From contig NC_087389.1 of assembly GCF_963675165.1 (NCBI RefSeq), forward strand, positions 3,718,830 through 3,782,829: a stretch of DNA of 64,000 bases. The letters are read 5' to 3'. The notes under the pieces were generated by a model. That model did not search any database. It had not been told where the DNA came from and saw nothing but the letters and a program-made list of their open reading frames with translations. The stretch comes from Halichondria panicea. Lineage: Eukaryota > Porifera > Demospongiae > Suberitida > Halichondriidae. Positions 12,924 to 23,800 of this stretch are shown here, piece by piece. Numbering within the stretch: position 1 is the first letter of the stretch; each line of letters starts with the position of its first letter. Both the position numbers and the translations under genes were made by a program.

Positions 12924-14630
12924 TTAAAAGCATGAATAAAACAGAAGGTATGCATTTTGTAGAATAAAATAGTCTTTGAGGGCTTCTTCAATATCACTAA
13001 CTTTTGACACCGTATCATCATTGAAGTAGCACCACCCAGTTGATGTGAGACAATACGCCACATAATGTCCATATGAAGTGTTGTCAGCTCCACTGTGCAC
13101 ACATACTCCTACTAGCTTGTATACCACTGGCGTAGGTGATTTGCTGGGGACCCCTAGCTGAGACTCAATCGAAATTGGGACTTGAAATGTTGTATTGAAT
13201 CGTACGCAAGCCTTATTTTTTACAGTCGCTTGTAAGCTTATATCGTATGTGTAACGAGATAGTTGCATAATGAGAGTACGTGGCGCTCTACCGAGCAAAG
13301 CAATTCTCGTTCCTGGTGTGAGGGACTGTTCGTTAGGAACAATACACGAGCATGTTATCATATTAGAGCCTGTCAGTTCTTCGACATGACTGAATGAATT
13401 GAAACAGTCGTCCAGAAAAATCACATCATGAGCTCCTGTTGACTTTGGAAGGGGAAGAGGAAGTACCATAAAGTAATCGATATTTAGTGACACCTTGTGG
13501 CACAGTTGACATTCTCTTGCCTCTAGTATCTGGCCAAGGCACTGCTCATAAATAGGCGACTTCGCTTGCAATGTGTACAAATACCAGTCCAGTTCCGAGT
13601 ATTCCAAAACTTTTGTGCCAAAATTATGGCCATTTGATTTCATAATACTTAGTTCGGCTAAGCGGGTCTGTTTGTCTTCTTTCAGTGCAATGAAGTCATT
13701 CGATACAACTGTAAAATTCTTAACGGCTTCAGTATGGATATGATTCAGTAACCATAATAAAAATTCAGCGCTGTCTTGTTGAGATTGAAACGAGAGTCCA
13801 CTTCTATTGGTAATGAGATGAGGAGCCAAGGTGGACATCAAAAACAAAAAATCAGATGGGCTTATGGTTGAATCGTGTTGATCTGTTTGGTGTGTAATTC
13901 GAAACATCAACTGTAGCAATGTTGTTACAAACACATTCGACTCTGTAACAATAGATGCAAGGCCCTCAGCAAATCCTGGAGTCCATGTCAAACATTGTAA
14001 AGTTGAATTAATAAAACAAGTGTTCCCTGAATTGATAAGACCGGGCGGACGAGGATCAGGGGAATGCTTGAAATCAAACATCGATTGAATATAGTTTAGC
14101 GGAGGGAATTTTGATAAAGATGATTTTTGTAAATTTCGTATTTGAGGAAGTAGTTTGCTCTGAATCCCACCCTGAGGATTGCTCAAAGGCCTCCTCTGCA
14201 GATACCTATTTTCCTGGGTGCCCCGTATACTGTAACCAGTCGGATGGAAATAATTATTAGGTAGTGACGACCTTGGTCGGAAATTTCCCATCTGTGGCAG
14301 AGGCATGCGACTTTGAGGTGTTTTCGGATCAGTTCTTGATGACGATTTCATTGCATTTGGTAGTGGCTTACTGATGTATTGATTACGAGAGGTTTGCAAG
14401 CTCGCGTAAATCATACGAACCATCACGCCAACAATAGTCAACAGCAGTAGATATGGTACATGATCCACCAGAATAAAAACAACAAACGTCACAAGGAAAC
14501 CCAGCTGTGACGATAGCAAAACAAGCCTGGAACATCTTTTTCTAGAGAAGACATGTCTCGTGAATATTTCAACCAAACCGAACACTATCAGCTCGAATAG
14601 ACAGTTCATACACAGCTCCCAGACCTCCAT
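12924..14630 (-). CDS. USP-family deubiquitinase with N-terminal membrane segments
   Basis: Cysteine protease of family C19 that removes ubiquitin. It is a single exon of 568 residues from the ATG at 14630 (MEVWELCMNCLF); the open frame extends three codons further only through a GTG. The Cys box is GLINSGNTCFINSTLQCL (Cys about 205), the QQD box is SQQDSAEFLLWLL, the zinc-binding pairs include CQLCHK and ITCSC, and the His box is SYGHYVAYC followed by WCYFNDDTVSKVS. The C-terminus AYLLFYSCF is the usual USP end. Residues about 37-78 contain two hydrophobic stretches, so the enzyme is probably membrane-tethered with the catalytic domain cytosolic. USP30 has a comparable N-terminal anchor and the same AYLLFY ending, but orthology is not established. 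Residues 85-190 are a basic, Ser/Pro-rich linker. Confidence 0.9.
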   Translation of the reverse strand: MEVWELCMNCLFELIVFGLVEIFTRHVFSRKRCSRLVLLSSQLGFLVTFVVFILVDHVPYLLLLTIVGVMVRMIYASLQTSRNQYISKPLPNAMKSSSRTDPKTPQSRMPLPQMGNFRPRSSLPNNYFHPTGYSIRGTQENRYLQRRPLSNPQGGIQSKLLPQIRNLQKSSLSKFPPLNYIQSMFDFKHSPDPRPPGLINSGNTCFINSTLQCLTWTPGFAEGLASIVTESNVFVTTLLQLMFRITHQTDQHDSTISPSDFLFLMSTLAPHLITNRSGLSFQSQQDSAEFLLWLLNHIHTEAVKNFTVVSNDFIALKEDKQTRLAELSIMKSNGHNFGTKVLEYSELDWYLYTLQAKSPIYEQCLGQILEARECQLCHKVSLNIDYFMVLPLPLPKSTGAHDVIFLDDCFNSFSHVEELTGSNMITCSCIVPNEQSLTPGTRIALLGRAPRTLIMQLSRYTYDISLQATVKNKACVRFNTTFQVPISIESQLGVPSKSPTPVVYKLVGVCVHSGADNTSYGHYVAYCLTSTGWCYFNDDTVSKVSDIEEALKDYFILQNAYLLFYSCF

Positions 14631-14777
14631 TTTATTCACTTAGACAAGTCGGGCCACACCCCCCATAAATTTCAAGCTCTGGAGATTGTGCAAAGAGGGG
14701 TGGGGCTGCATGGTCTAGCTGGTTACCATGGAAGATCTCTATGAATATCTAACTGAATCTCTACAACTAAAGGAAAA
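14631..14777. promoter_or_regulatory. Shared divergent promoter region
   Basis: Only 147 bp separate the start codons of the minus-strand deubiquitinase and the plus-strand cyclase-like gene. The interval holds two G/C-rich boxes in inverted orientation (GGGCCACACCCCCC at about 14651 and GGGGTGGGGCTG at about 14698), unlike the AT-rich flanks. I infer a bidirectional promoter. Confidence 0.6.
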
Positions 14778-16410
14778 ATGGGAGCAGGAGGCAGTGTTAG
14801 AAGATCACCAGCCCAAATGCAGGCTGAACTAGAAAGGCTTAGGTCTAAAGAAATGGACCTCCTTGTAAGTGCCCTAGCTAGCAAGATCTATAGCAATGTC
14901 AATCCTATCAGGAGTACATGCATAAAGTACATCTTTATGTACTCATGATCTATCGATCCTATGTACAACCAACCTACTGGTTGTACTAATTTAATTATTC
15001 ATATTGATAATGTTTCGTTCGTCCTATAATTTTATTCAGAATAATTATACCAACACCAGTCTAGTTGTAACGCTTTAAAATTAAACGCCAATACAGGAGG
15101 AACATGACAAACAACTCAGATCAGAAGAGCAGAAACATGAAGCCACAGTCACTAAACTGGAAGCTGAGAAATTTGAGATTGCTGAAAGTCTGCGTGAAAC
15201 TACAGCAAAGCTGAATGTACAGACTGAGAGATGGAATAAAGAACAATCCAGGGCACTCTCACTAATGTTCAGTATGTTATATATATCATAGCCCAATAAT
15301 TATCTATTATCTATATAATTATATGCATGGATATAACTGCGTAAAGATCGCGACAATCATGACAAATTTGTATGATTTGAATTGCATTGAATGTGTGTGT
15401 AAACAAACCCTCTATATACTCTATATAATACTACACTGCAGGCGACCTTCCCCTACACTTGCTTCAAGTAGAGAGCCTCAAATCTGTGAATAAATTTGAG
15501 TTCAAATCGACAATGACAAGAACGTTCCCAATGGTGACAGTGGCCCAGTGGTGAGTATAGTTAATCTTTACCTCAAAGCAGTGCTAGTGCGTATCTCGTT
15601 ACCTATATATGTAAATCTAGTCCCTTATAATTATATTTGTTGTGCCCACGTGCATGCATGCATCCATGCAGTGATGTGGTCGGATTCTCTTCCATATCCG
15701 CGAGGCTACAACCAGAGCAAGTCATTCTCGTGATCGATCAGCTACACACTTTAATTGAAGAGGCATTCACCAACTCAGAAATCTTCATTATGGAGTGTAC
15801 ATCAGATGGCTGTATTGCAATCAGTGGCTTGTTTGACTTTAAAAATGAAACGTGGAAAGTTGCAACTCCTTCATCAATTACCGACAGCTCTTATTGCTCT
15901 GAAATCAACATGGACGAAAATTTAAACGACCAAAAACCAAGTGTAGCCATGGAGCAAAGCCCAGCACACTATGCTGAGATTCTGGCAACTGCAGCATTGA
16001 GTTTGTTAAGTTACTCCAACAAAGTGTTGGTACCACTTCCTGAGAATCGAACACTCCAGTTAAGGATAGCGCTTCACTCAGGACCATGTTCTGCAGGAGT
16101 GATCGGCTTGCAAACAACAGCCAGTGCTTCGCGTGTGCCTCGCTACAAACTGTTTGGCCCCACGATGCGACATCTACAAACACTGTGCTCATCTAGCTTA
16201 GCACTTCAGGTTCGAGTGAGCAAGCAATGCCGAGACTTCTTGGTAATGGCTGGAGGGTATTCGTTTGAGCGCTGCCCAGACTATACTGTCGTTTCAAACA
16301 GGAAACCTCTTGAGTCGTACTGGTTAGTGGCCAAAGACCAGCTGCCTCTCATACTGCCATCTTTAAGTGATGCAATATCCTTACAAGACTATGATATCAT
16401 AGAATGCTAA
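14778..16410 (+). CDS. Coiled-coil protein with degenerate class III nucleotidyl-cyclase domain
   Basis: Four exons, 14778-14864, 15097-15271, 15442-15550 and 15672-16410, join in frame (about 369 residues). The start is MGAGGSVRRSP; an earlier ATG at 14730 runs into a stop. Residues 10-90 are a charged coiled coil (EEHDKQLRSEEQKHEATV). The rest is a cyclase domain: CDVVGFSSISARLQPEQV keeps the first metal Asp, and ECTSDGCIAISGL keeps the second. LRIALHSGPCSAGVIGL and RYKLFGPTM follow. In active cyclases the last motif continues as DTVN with a later Arg; here the Asp is Pro, the Asn is Arg and the Arg position reads Thr. The residues that orient the ribose and stabilise the transition state are therefore missing, and catalysis is doubtful. 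No membrane or kinase-like domain precedes it, unlike receptor guanylyl cyclases. An AATAAA lies near 16485. Confidence 0.8.
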
Positions 16411-16890
16411 CTCATGAGATGTGCACTTGTATACTACGTATCACATTATAACTATCATTGTTTACATGACATTGTAGGAAACTCAATAAACACATTGTGT
16501 AATGTTTACTTCCTGTCTATACAGTATTAAATTTCATCATCAAAGCATTTCGTACAGACGTCACTACTAGTGTTATAATTATATAGACATTTAATCTGAT
16601 TTCTGACACCTCCAGCTCTAAGCGTAATGAAGTTAGCATTATTTTTGTCACTTAATTCCCAACAAATACCATGCAGATCTAGTTAGTAAAGGTTATAGTG
16701 TAAGAAGAGTCCCAATTAAACTTTTGATCCATTATATACAATTAAGGAATCTTGGGAAATTTATTTAAGTATGAAGCAACACAGCGAGGAGCATGTTCAA
16801 TTATATAAGCGAGAGCACTAGATAGTGAAGTTCAAAAGTTTATCTTCTCTCATAACAATTATTAGTCTTGAAGTTGAAGGAATAATTATC
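16411..16890. other. Intergenic
   Basis: 3' flank of the cyclase-like gene and promoter side of the next plus-strand gene. AT-rich; no further gene recognised. Confidence 0.5.
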
Positions 16891-17707
16891 ATGGCTCCAC
16901 TGATCATGATCGCTCTGCTTATAATCCCCATTTTCAGTCCAGTAATACAAGCATCTCCGACCACAAATCCAGATGTCTTGACCTCCGTGGAGAAAGAAAT
17001 CATCCTCGTTCATCAACACATTATACCAGGACTAACAGCAGCAGCAAAGGACTTGGTGAGTCCTCAATAATTAGTCTTCAAGTGAAAAATTTCCTATTAT
17101 ATACATAGATCTATACATGTAGTTAACTTTATGCTTAATATAATTATGAGCAGAAGGATCAACTTCCATTGTCATCCAAGCATTCTTTGGATAGGCTAAA
17201 TCGGATGATCAACCCTCTCCTTAAAATGTTCGACTTCACAGATACGCTCAACAAAACAAGCATTACCTTCAGGATTGTTGAAGCTGTCATTGAAGATACA
17301 TGTAAATGGGTAAGCAACTTGTGTAAACATTTCAAGAAGTAATTATGTGAAGCACTGCATGTTGCAATTCTACCTCTCCTTAATAAACAACAGCTCTATA
17401 AGATGTGTATAGGCACATGCATGTACATCTGCGGCTAAAACCATTGGTATTATTATGTATCAACGTCTAATGTATATAAAACTCGACTTATTTCATATTA
17501 CAGCTTGGACTGGAAAATTGCCAAAAAGAAGCTCTCCAACAAATCAAACAGAAACTTGAATTACAAATCGCCTTTGAAATTGAGGTGTTTAACCTACAGA
17601 ACACATATCTCCCATCACTTTGCAAACAGAAACAATCACTATCAGGGGATTACTGTTATGGCTACAGGGGTACAACAGAGTGGAAGCAAGAAAACATGAT
17701 TCTATGA
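16891..17707 (+). CDS. Small secreted protein, unknown function
   Basis: Three exons, 16891-17055, 17154-17309 and 17504-17707, all phase 0, give 174 residues. The N-terminus MAPLIMIALLIIPIFSPVIQ followed by A-S-P-T is a clear signal peptide. A longer start at 16825 in the same frame would bury it, so the ATG at 16891 is preferred. The mature part is helical and charged (KDQLPLSSKHSLDRLNRMI; LQQIKQKLELQIAFEIEVF), with four cysteines in DTCKW, ENCQK, SLCKQ and DYCYGY and one N-glycosylation-type site (NKTS). I recognise no family. It converges on the XPO5 3' end with 191 bp between the stops. Confidence 0.65.
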
Positions 17708-17898
17708 CACAAGAAATTTATTTGTAGGAAAGCTTGTCTATCGTGCATGCATGCAAGTATCAGAATTTATCAAACACTAGGTAGTACATTCAACTATTGT
17801 AGTACAATGTATGTATACCATTCTCATGTTTCTTTTCATAATTATTATTGCAATACCATGTATACATGATGCAAAAAAAAAAGAATAACCAATACTAA

Positions 17899-20800
17899 TT
17901 AGTTTTCGTCACCAAACAAAGCAGCTAAATTAGGTATGTCAATCTCTGACCTTGGCTGTTTTGATTGTTTCTTAAACTGCATTTCCGGAAGATCGAAAGT
18001 TACTGGTCGTTTAAACACTTCTCCAATGTGTTTCTGCAAGATAAACATAATTATACAAAAAAGGGCCTCATCATTGCGGAATACATAATTATTATTGAAC
18101 TTACACCAACAGCGCCTGAAATCAGCTCTCTGAAGGCTTCTTTCCTCACTTTAAACAATGCGGGAGGATCTTTACTGAGCATAGCGTTGAAGGACTGTAT
18201 ATATGGATGCCACAATTACATTGACACGCACAAGAGCAACAGTTTATCAGTATCATATCACGTTGTCAAGTAACAAGCGTGTAACAGTAGCCTTGTTCTT
18301 CCGATTTTTATTCTAACCTAATTATAAACCTATTTTTGAGCTAGCGTTACAATAGACCCCCTATAGGAACAAGGCTAATTACACAACAGAGCGGCCACTT
18401 CTTAACTTCCTTATACATGACAATTACAGTGCAGCCATGATGCTGCTGCTTTCCCTTTAATTACATACCTGCAGTTTTTCATTTTTAACGTTGGGAATTT
18501 GAGTGATGATGTCTTGCAGATTGGGGCACAATTTGACCTAACAGTATAATTGCATGAAATTACTCATAATGATTGTAAGTAGTATAGAAGTGTATATACA
18601 TGTACATGCAATGCTTCAGAAAACATAACAAAGCAAGACGCATACAGAATACACAATCGCGTACATGACAAACAACACAAAACATGTACTCACAGTGGCC
18701 TCGTAGATCATCATAGCCAGCAAAGAGAGCTGCACTTTAGTGTGAGCTTGAGTACCATGCATATTGAGCGCCTGAGGGCAAATAAACGGTTTCACAACTA
18801 ATTAATTGCTTAGCAAGCACAAAAGTGCATAGCTATACACACGTTTCAACACACAACAGAAGCCACGTGCGATTGAACCAGTGATTATGCATATCATGGG
18901 GAAAATTTTCAAGGAAGTGACAAGGCTAGATTTTTTCAATAACAACTGAACCTCCTTATTTTGTTTACTCACCCACAAAACTTGAGTGAAAAACTGCTCG
19001 TACACATTACTGGGAAAAGCACTTCCTGGAGCCTAAAACAAACATCATACAAACATCATAAAAGTAGACAATATAATAATACCACATAGACCCACCTCAT
19101 GAAAGAGAACTCCTGCAATGCTGACACACTTGTTGGCACTCTGAGAGTCACTCCAGGTCAGTCCACAGAACGATGAGACAAACAAGAGTTCACACATTTC
19201 CTACAGTATAAAACACACATATGCATATAGTTATAATGTATAGGGGTTGAGTATCTTCAATTAACTCTAGCATACACGAACCTTTATTGTAGCTGCTATA
19301 TACATGTAATTCATCTTTCCACACATAAATCATTAATCAAAATCTCTGTAATAGCTTACAGGGATCTGGATCAGCTGTTTTCCCAGGGGGTTTAGACTCT
19401 CCACTGACGACCATTGCTCAGAACCCCCTTCGTTTTGTGCTGGTGCCATCTCTGTCATTTCTTCACCCATTGCCACATGCTCATCATTCTGTTTGCCCTT
19501 TGACTTGCTAGGAGCATATGTGCGCTTAACGCAGATCATGTCTGTGAGGAGAGTACGTAAGAGGTACTCACTAACAGGGCTATTAATTTTTTTATTATCA
19601 GTATAAGATGCATGGCTCCAGCCCTATAGGGGAGAGACTGAGAGTTGATTTTACTTCATGGGAATTTCCCATTTCTTTATGGGCGCTAGCTGATAGGACG
19701 ATAATATCCAACCAATTTATGTGTGCCAATTAATGTATGTGTGCTAAGGTTTCAACATTCCCAGGAGATTGCAATAATTAATGTACACTATAATTATACA
19801 TCGTGGACTGACCTAGGAGGTGGAAATACTCTCTAGAGAGAAGCACAGTGACTTGCTCATCAAGAATCTCTGCTGTCTCAACAGTAGAGGAACTGTGATG
19901 GTTCACGTCAGATGACAGGTGATGCACACACAGATATAAAAGTTTATGATGTCATACCCTGTTGCTTCGGTGGCTGTATCAGTGGCTTTTCGATGCATTA
20001 TCACCTCCCAGCAGGTCTTAAGCTTCTATAAATTGAGTGCATTAAGAATATAGTGCGTACAGCAAACAGTCTGTATATAGCCGTTATATTGAATGGCAAC
20101 AATCATCATGCTCAATGGTTGAAGAAACACACAATTAAGACTTGTGACTGTCATGATGAAACATTAATCGTTAGGTTTCAATCTCAGACACTTTCAAGCA
20201 CCATTACATTTGTGGTATTAATAAGGAAAAAGAAAGGTATATAGGGAACACCATTGTGGTAACTGCAGGGTATATGATTAGTAAGGAGGAAACAGCCATA
20301 TACTTGCAGCAGCCCTGAGAAAAATATTGTGGTAGAGAGAAGCCTACTGTAGATCACATAGTGATACATTGGACTGGAAACTGACTGCTATTTAAGCAGC
20401 CCTCACTATAAGCTGCTATACACATTGCCAAGATAAGATGAAGCTAACCATTGCTTTTTTGCTATGTGCTCTACTGTGCAGCACTTATGCTGCTCCTGCG
20501 TTCAAAACAAAGGAAGCTAATGCACAGTTTGCTTGGCTACCTATAAGCATGGCTTTAAAAGGTATTAGTCACTTCATCCCTGACAAAGATTTGTCAGAAC
20601 AAAGAATGAAAGAGCAGAGTGTGAATACCGAGGAGAACGCTGAGGCTCAGTTTTGGTGGACTGCAGCAAGGTTGCTCGGAAAAGGTCTGGCTCATTTGAT
20701 CTCTGATGGAGAGGAATCTCAGATGAGTGAGAAGAAGGTCAAGGCTTTGCTTGAGAGGCTTGTGAAGGAAGTGAACATGAACGACGTATTGATGCAACGA

Positions 20801-23800
20801 GATGGCGAGAAATGAGACTATATATGGTGTATCCTATATACATGCAATGAACATTGATTCAATAGTTCTGTATACTAAGTAGAGTTAGACGATGTCAGTT
20901 AGTAGTCCTATACCACGCAGTTTTTGTATGACCAACGTTATTTAGTATCAAACCAGCTACTAGCTATACTAACAAAATTGATATATATCGTACAGCGGAT
21001 AATTTTTCGTATGTTCATACTCCAAAATATTTGTACAGCTCAGAATGGTGACGTAGAATCTACAGCGCTTAATTTTCAAAGTAATACTCACGAAAAATAG
21101 GACCATACGAAAATAACACGCATATACAGTAATTACTTTATGCAACAGACTCACTGTGAAGATTAAGGTCCCAATGTGTGACAATAATGGAAAGAGGACA
21201 GCTTTCCAATCCTGGTCAGACTTACTCAGAATGTTCACCAGAGGAATCATCAAAAAACGTACCACCAGCCAGTTAAAAAATTGTAACACATGTAGAGTTC
21301 ATCAAAGTGACACAAATACGGATGGAATACTTCCATTTAGGACGCGAAATTAAAAAATAATTGTCAACGCAGCTGTCGCTACTTTTAGAGGTCAGAACAT
21401 TACCTAAACTTTAGGGTGTCGCATATTTGGAGGGTCACCTTAATTAGAGGTCTTACAGCGACGTACTACAATCCATGATGTGTGTATGCCACTCACCATG
21501 GTAGCAGTAAAAACGTATGTGTTATATAAGAACTAAGTAGTATTACTTTCTAAGGGGTTGCCTATACACAATGTATGTTGCCCACTAGAGAAAAACAGCT
21601 GCTATTAAATTAAGAACGAGAGGATATGAATGAGGACTCTTAGTCTGAGCAGGTTGAGGTGCTCAATGTTGCCAGTCATAGTGTGCAGAGTGAGTTGGAC
21701 CAGACCAATATCCGATAAGTGCTTAAACCCATACACACCAAAGCAACGAGAGAGGCTGGACACACTACAGTTTGGGATTACAACACGCATAAAAGCTGAT
21801 AATTTGCATATGAGTTGGTTCTAGTATAATTGCAGTGCATATACATGTACAATATCTACATCCACATGAAATATTTAAGTGCAGTTAATAATATAGACGG
21901 GAGACATCCCAGTAAGAGCAGGGCTAAACCCTCGCAATATCTCACCATCCTTCATGAGCTGATGCCAAATTCATCCTCACATTCCCCAGCTCTCCATAGT
22001 CCTCCGTCTCTGGGCGACGAAGCATTGTCCGACCTACACCGGATTACCCAAATAAGCCATCAAATTATCTACATCACCTAGCCCTATAGTGTATACTTAC
22101 CTAGAATTGTGTCTTTTTCAAATTGGTGTAGTTCTGGTAGTGTTTTAAAGTAGGCAGAGAATAGATTGAGAGAGTCACTGGCCCACAGCTGGTACAGGGA
22201 CCTGCAGAGTGTGTGAACATGGAGCGCTGTTTGGTGCTTACAGACTATCATAAGTATAGTTTTTAGAGAGTAAAGTACGCTAGACTGCTAAAATGAGGAT
22301 CAAGGAGAAAAGCTAGTCCAATCAGTGATGCACGTTGTGAACAGACTAACAAATTAATGCCGGTTAAAGAGGTTGGATAAGCGAGAGTCTTAATTGTGCA
22401 ATTTATGATAGAAATTCCAAGCTTCGGTACATATAATTATAGCTTAGATAGCTAATTAAAACTCACCCAAGGAGAGGAAGAATGAATTTGGCTACAAAGG
22501 GCATCACATGAGAGTAAGAGGGATGGTCTGCAGCTGGGCCGGGAGTTGACCTCTTCAACACCAGCGTCACAATGTGCACTACAAAGCAGAGCTTGTAACG
22601 ATGGAGGATTTCATAGGAGGGGTCACTTGGCTCCTTGTTCAGGCATAGGTACGAGACGAGGGATTGAGGGGAAGAAGCAGCACTGGCAGTGTATACATGG
22701 GAGGAGGGGCAGTGTTTGAATAGTATATGCATGAGTGTGTGGGGGTGGGGATATATATCACCAGAGATGACTAGTGGCATGATTATGTGAGAGGAAAAGG
22801 ATGGCAGTGGTGTGTGTGTGTGTGTTTGGAATATCATACATGGTATGAGGGAGAAACGTACCTCTCCATTTCTGAGAGCAGCTGTTTTGGTTCCTGCAAT
22901 AGTTGACCGAGAAACATGGACTGCTCTTGGGGATTGTGGACACTTTGGCTACAGGGACAAGACTAAGTAAGATATCTCAAGGGCGTATCGACTGCCAAAG
23001 CCGGGAGGTCGATATACGCCCTCGATAAGATCTCATCTATGGCAATAAGTATAATAGCTCTAATGCACATACCTCAGTATATAGAAAGACTCGAGGAAGT
23101 TGCATTTTTCAGCGTACACAAGCACATCGTTCTTGAGTAGAGTCTGATAATGATCAGCAAACAGTCGCTCCACATGAGGCTACATTAGCACACACAAAAC
23201 ACACAGTCTCAATTAAACGAGCTAAATCCGAACGCACAAACTACATTTGAGACACTATTATTTACATTTTAATGGCATATTAAGACATAATTAAATTATA
23301 GATGGTTGCTAGCAATCTTGTAGGGCTCATGCCAAAACTCCAGTAAATCTGTCGTATTTTGTTATGGGGGTGTTTAATTCAAGGGTATCACTATGTGGTG
23401 AATAAAAAAACTCACTGTTCTTATAGCAGCCCTTGTTATATCTTTTAAGAGTTTGTACCCTAAGACTGTTCAATTTACCGACCTCTAGTTTACCATAAGC
23501 TACAATATGGAATACTACAAGTGATAAACACTCTTCAAATGTAACTCACTGCCAGAAGAGATGGTTGGGCTTCACAAAGTCGGACGAAGCACGAGGTGAT
23601 AATGTTGCGTGTGTTCACAATGTACCGAGAGAGGTGGTACTGTGAGAGAAGCATACGTGTATATATATCACCATGAACAGCTGCATTATTTAGTAGTAGC
23701 ACAATGACATATCAATGCATGTACACTGATACTTTAGCATTGAGAAGAACTTACTTTATCCGTACACTTGCCCAAAAATCCAACGCATGAGAATATCTGC

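Noticed and set aside
21830..22081. Plus-strand 83-codon frame
   Set aside because: It is antisense to an XPO5 exon (22033-21946) whose phase fits its neighbours on both sides.
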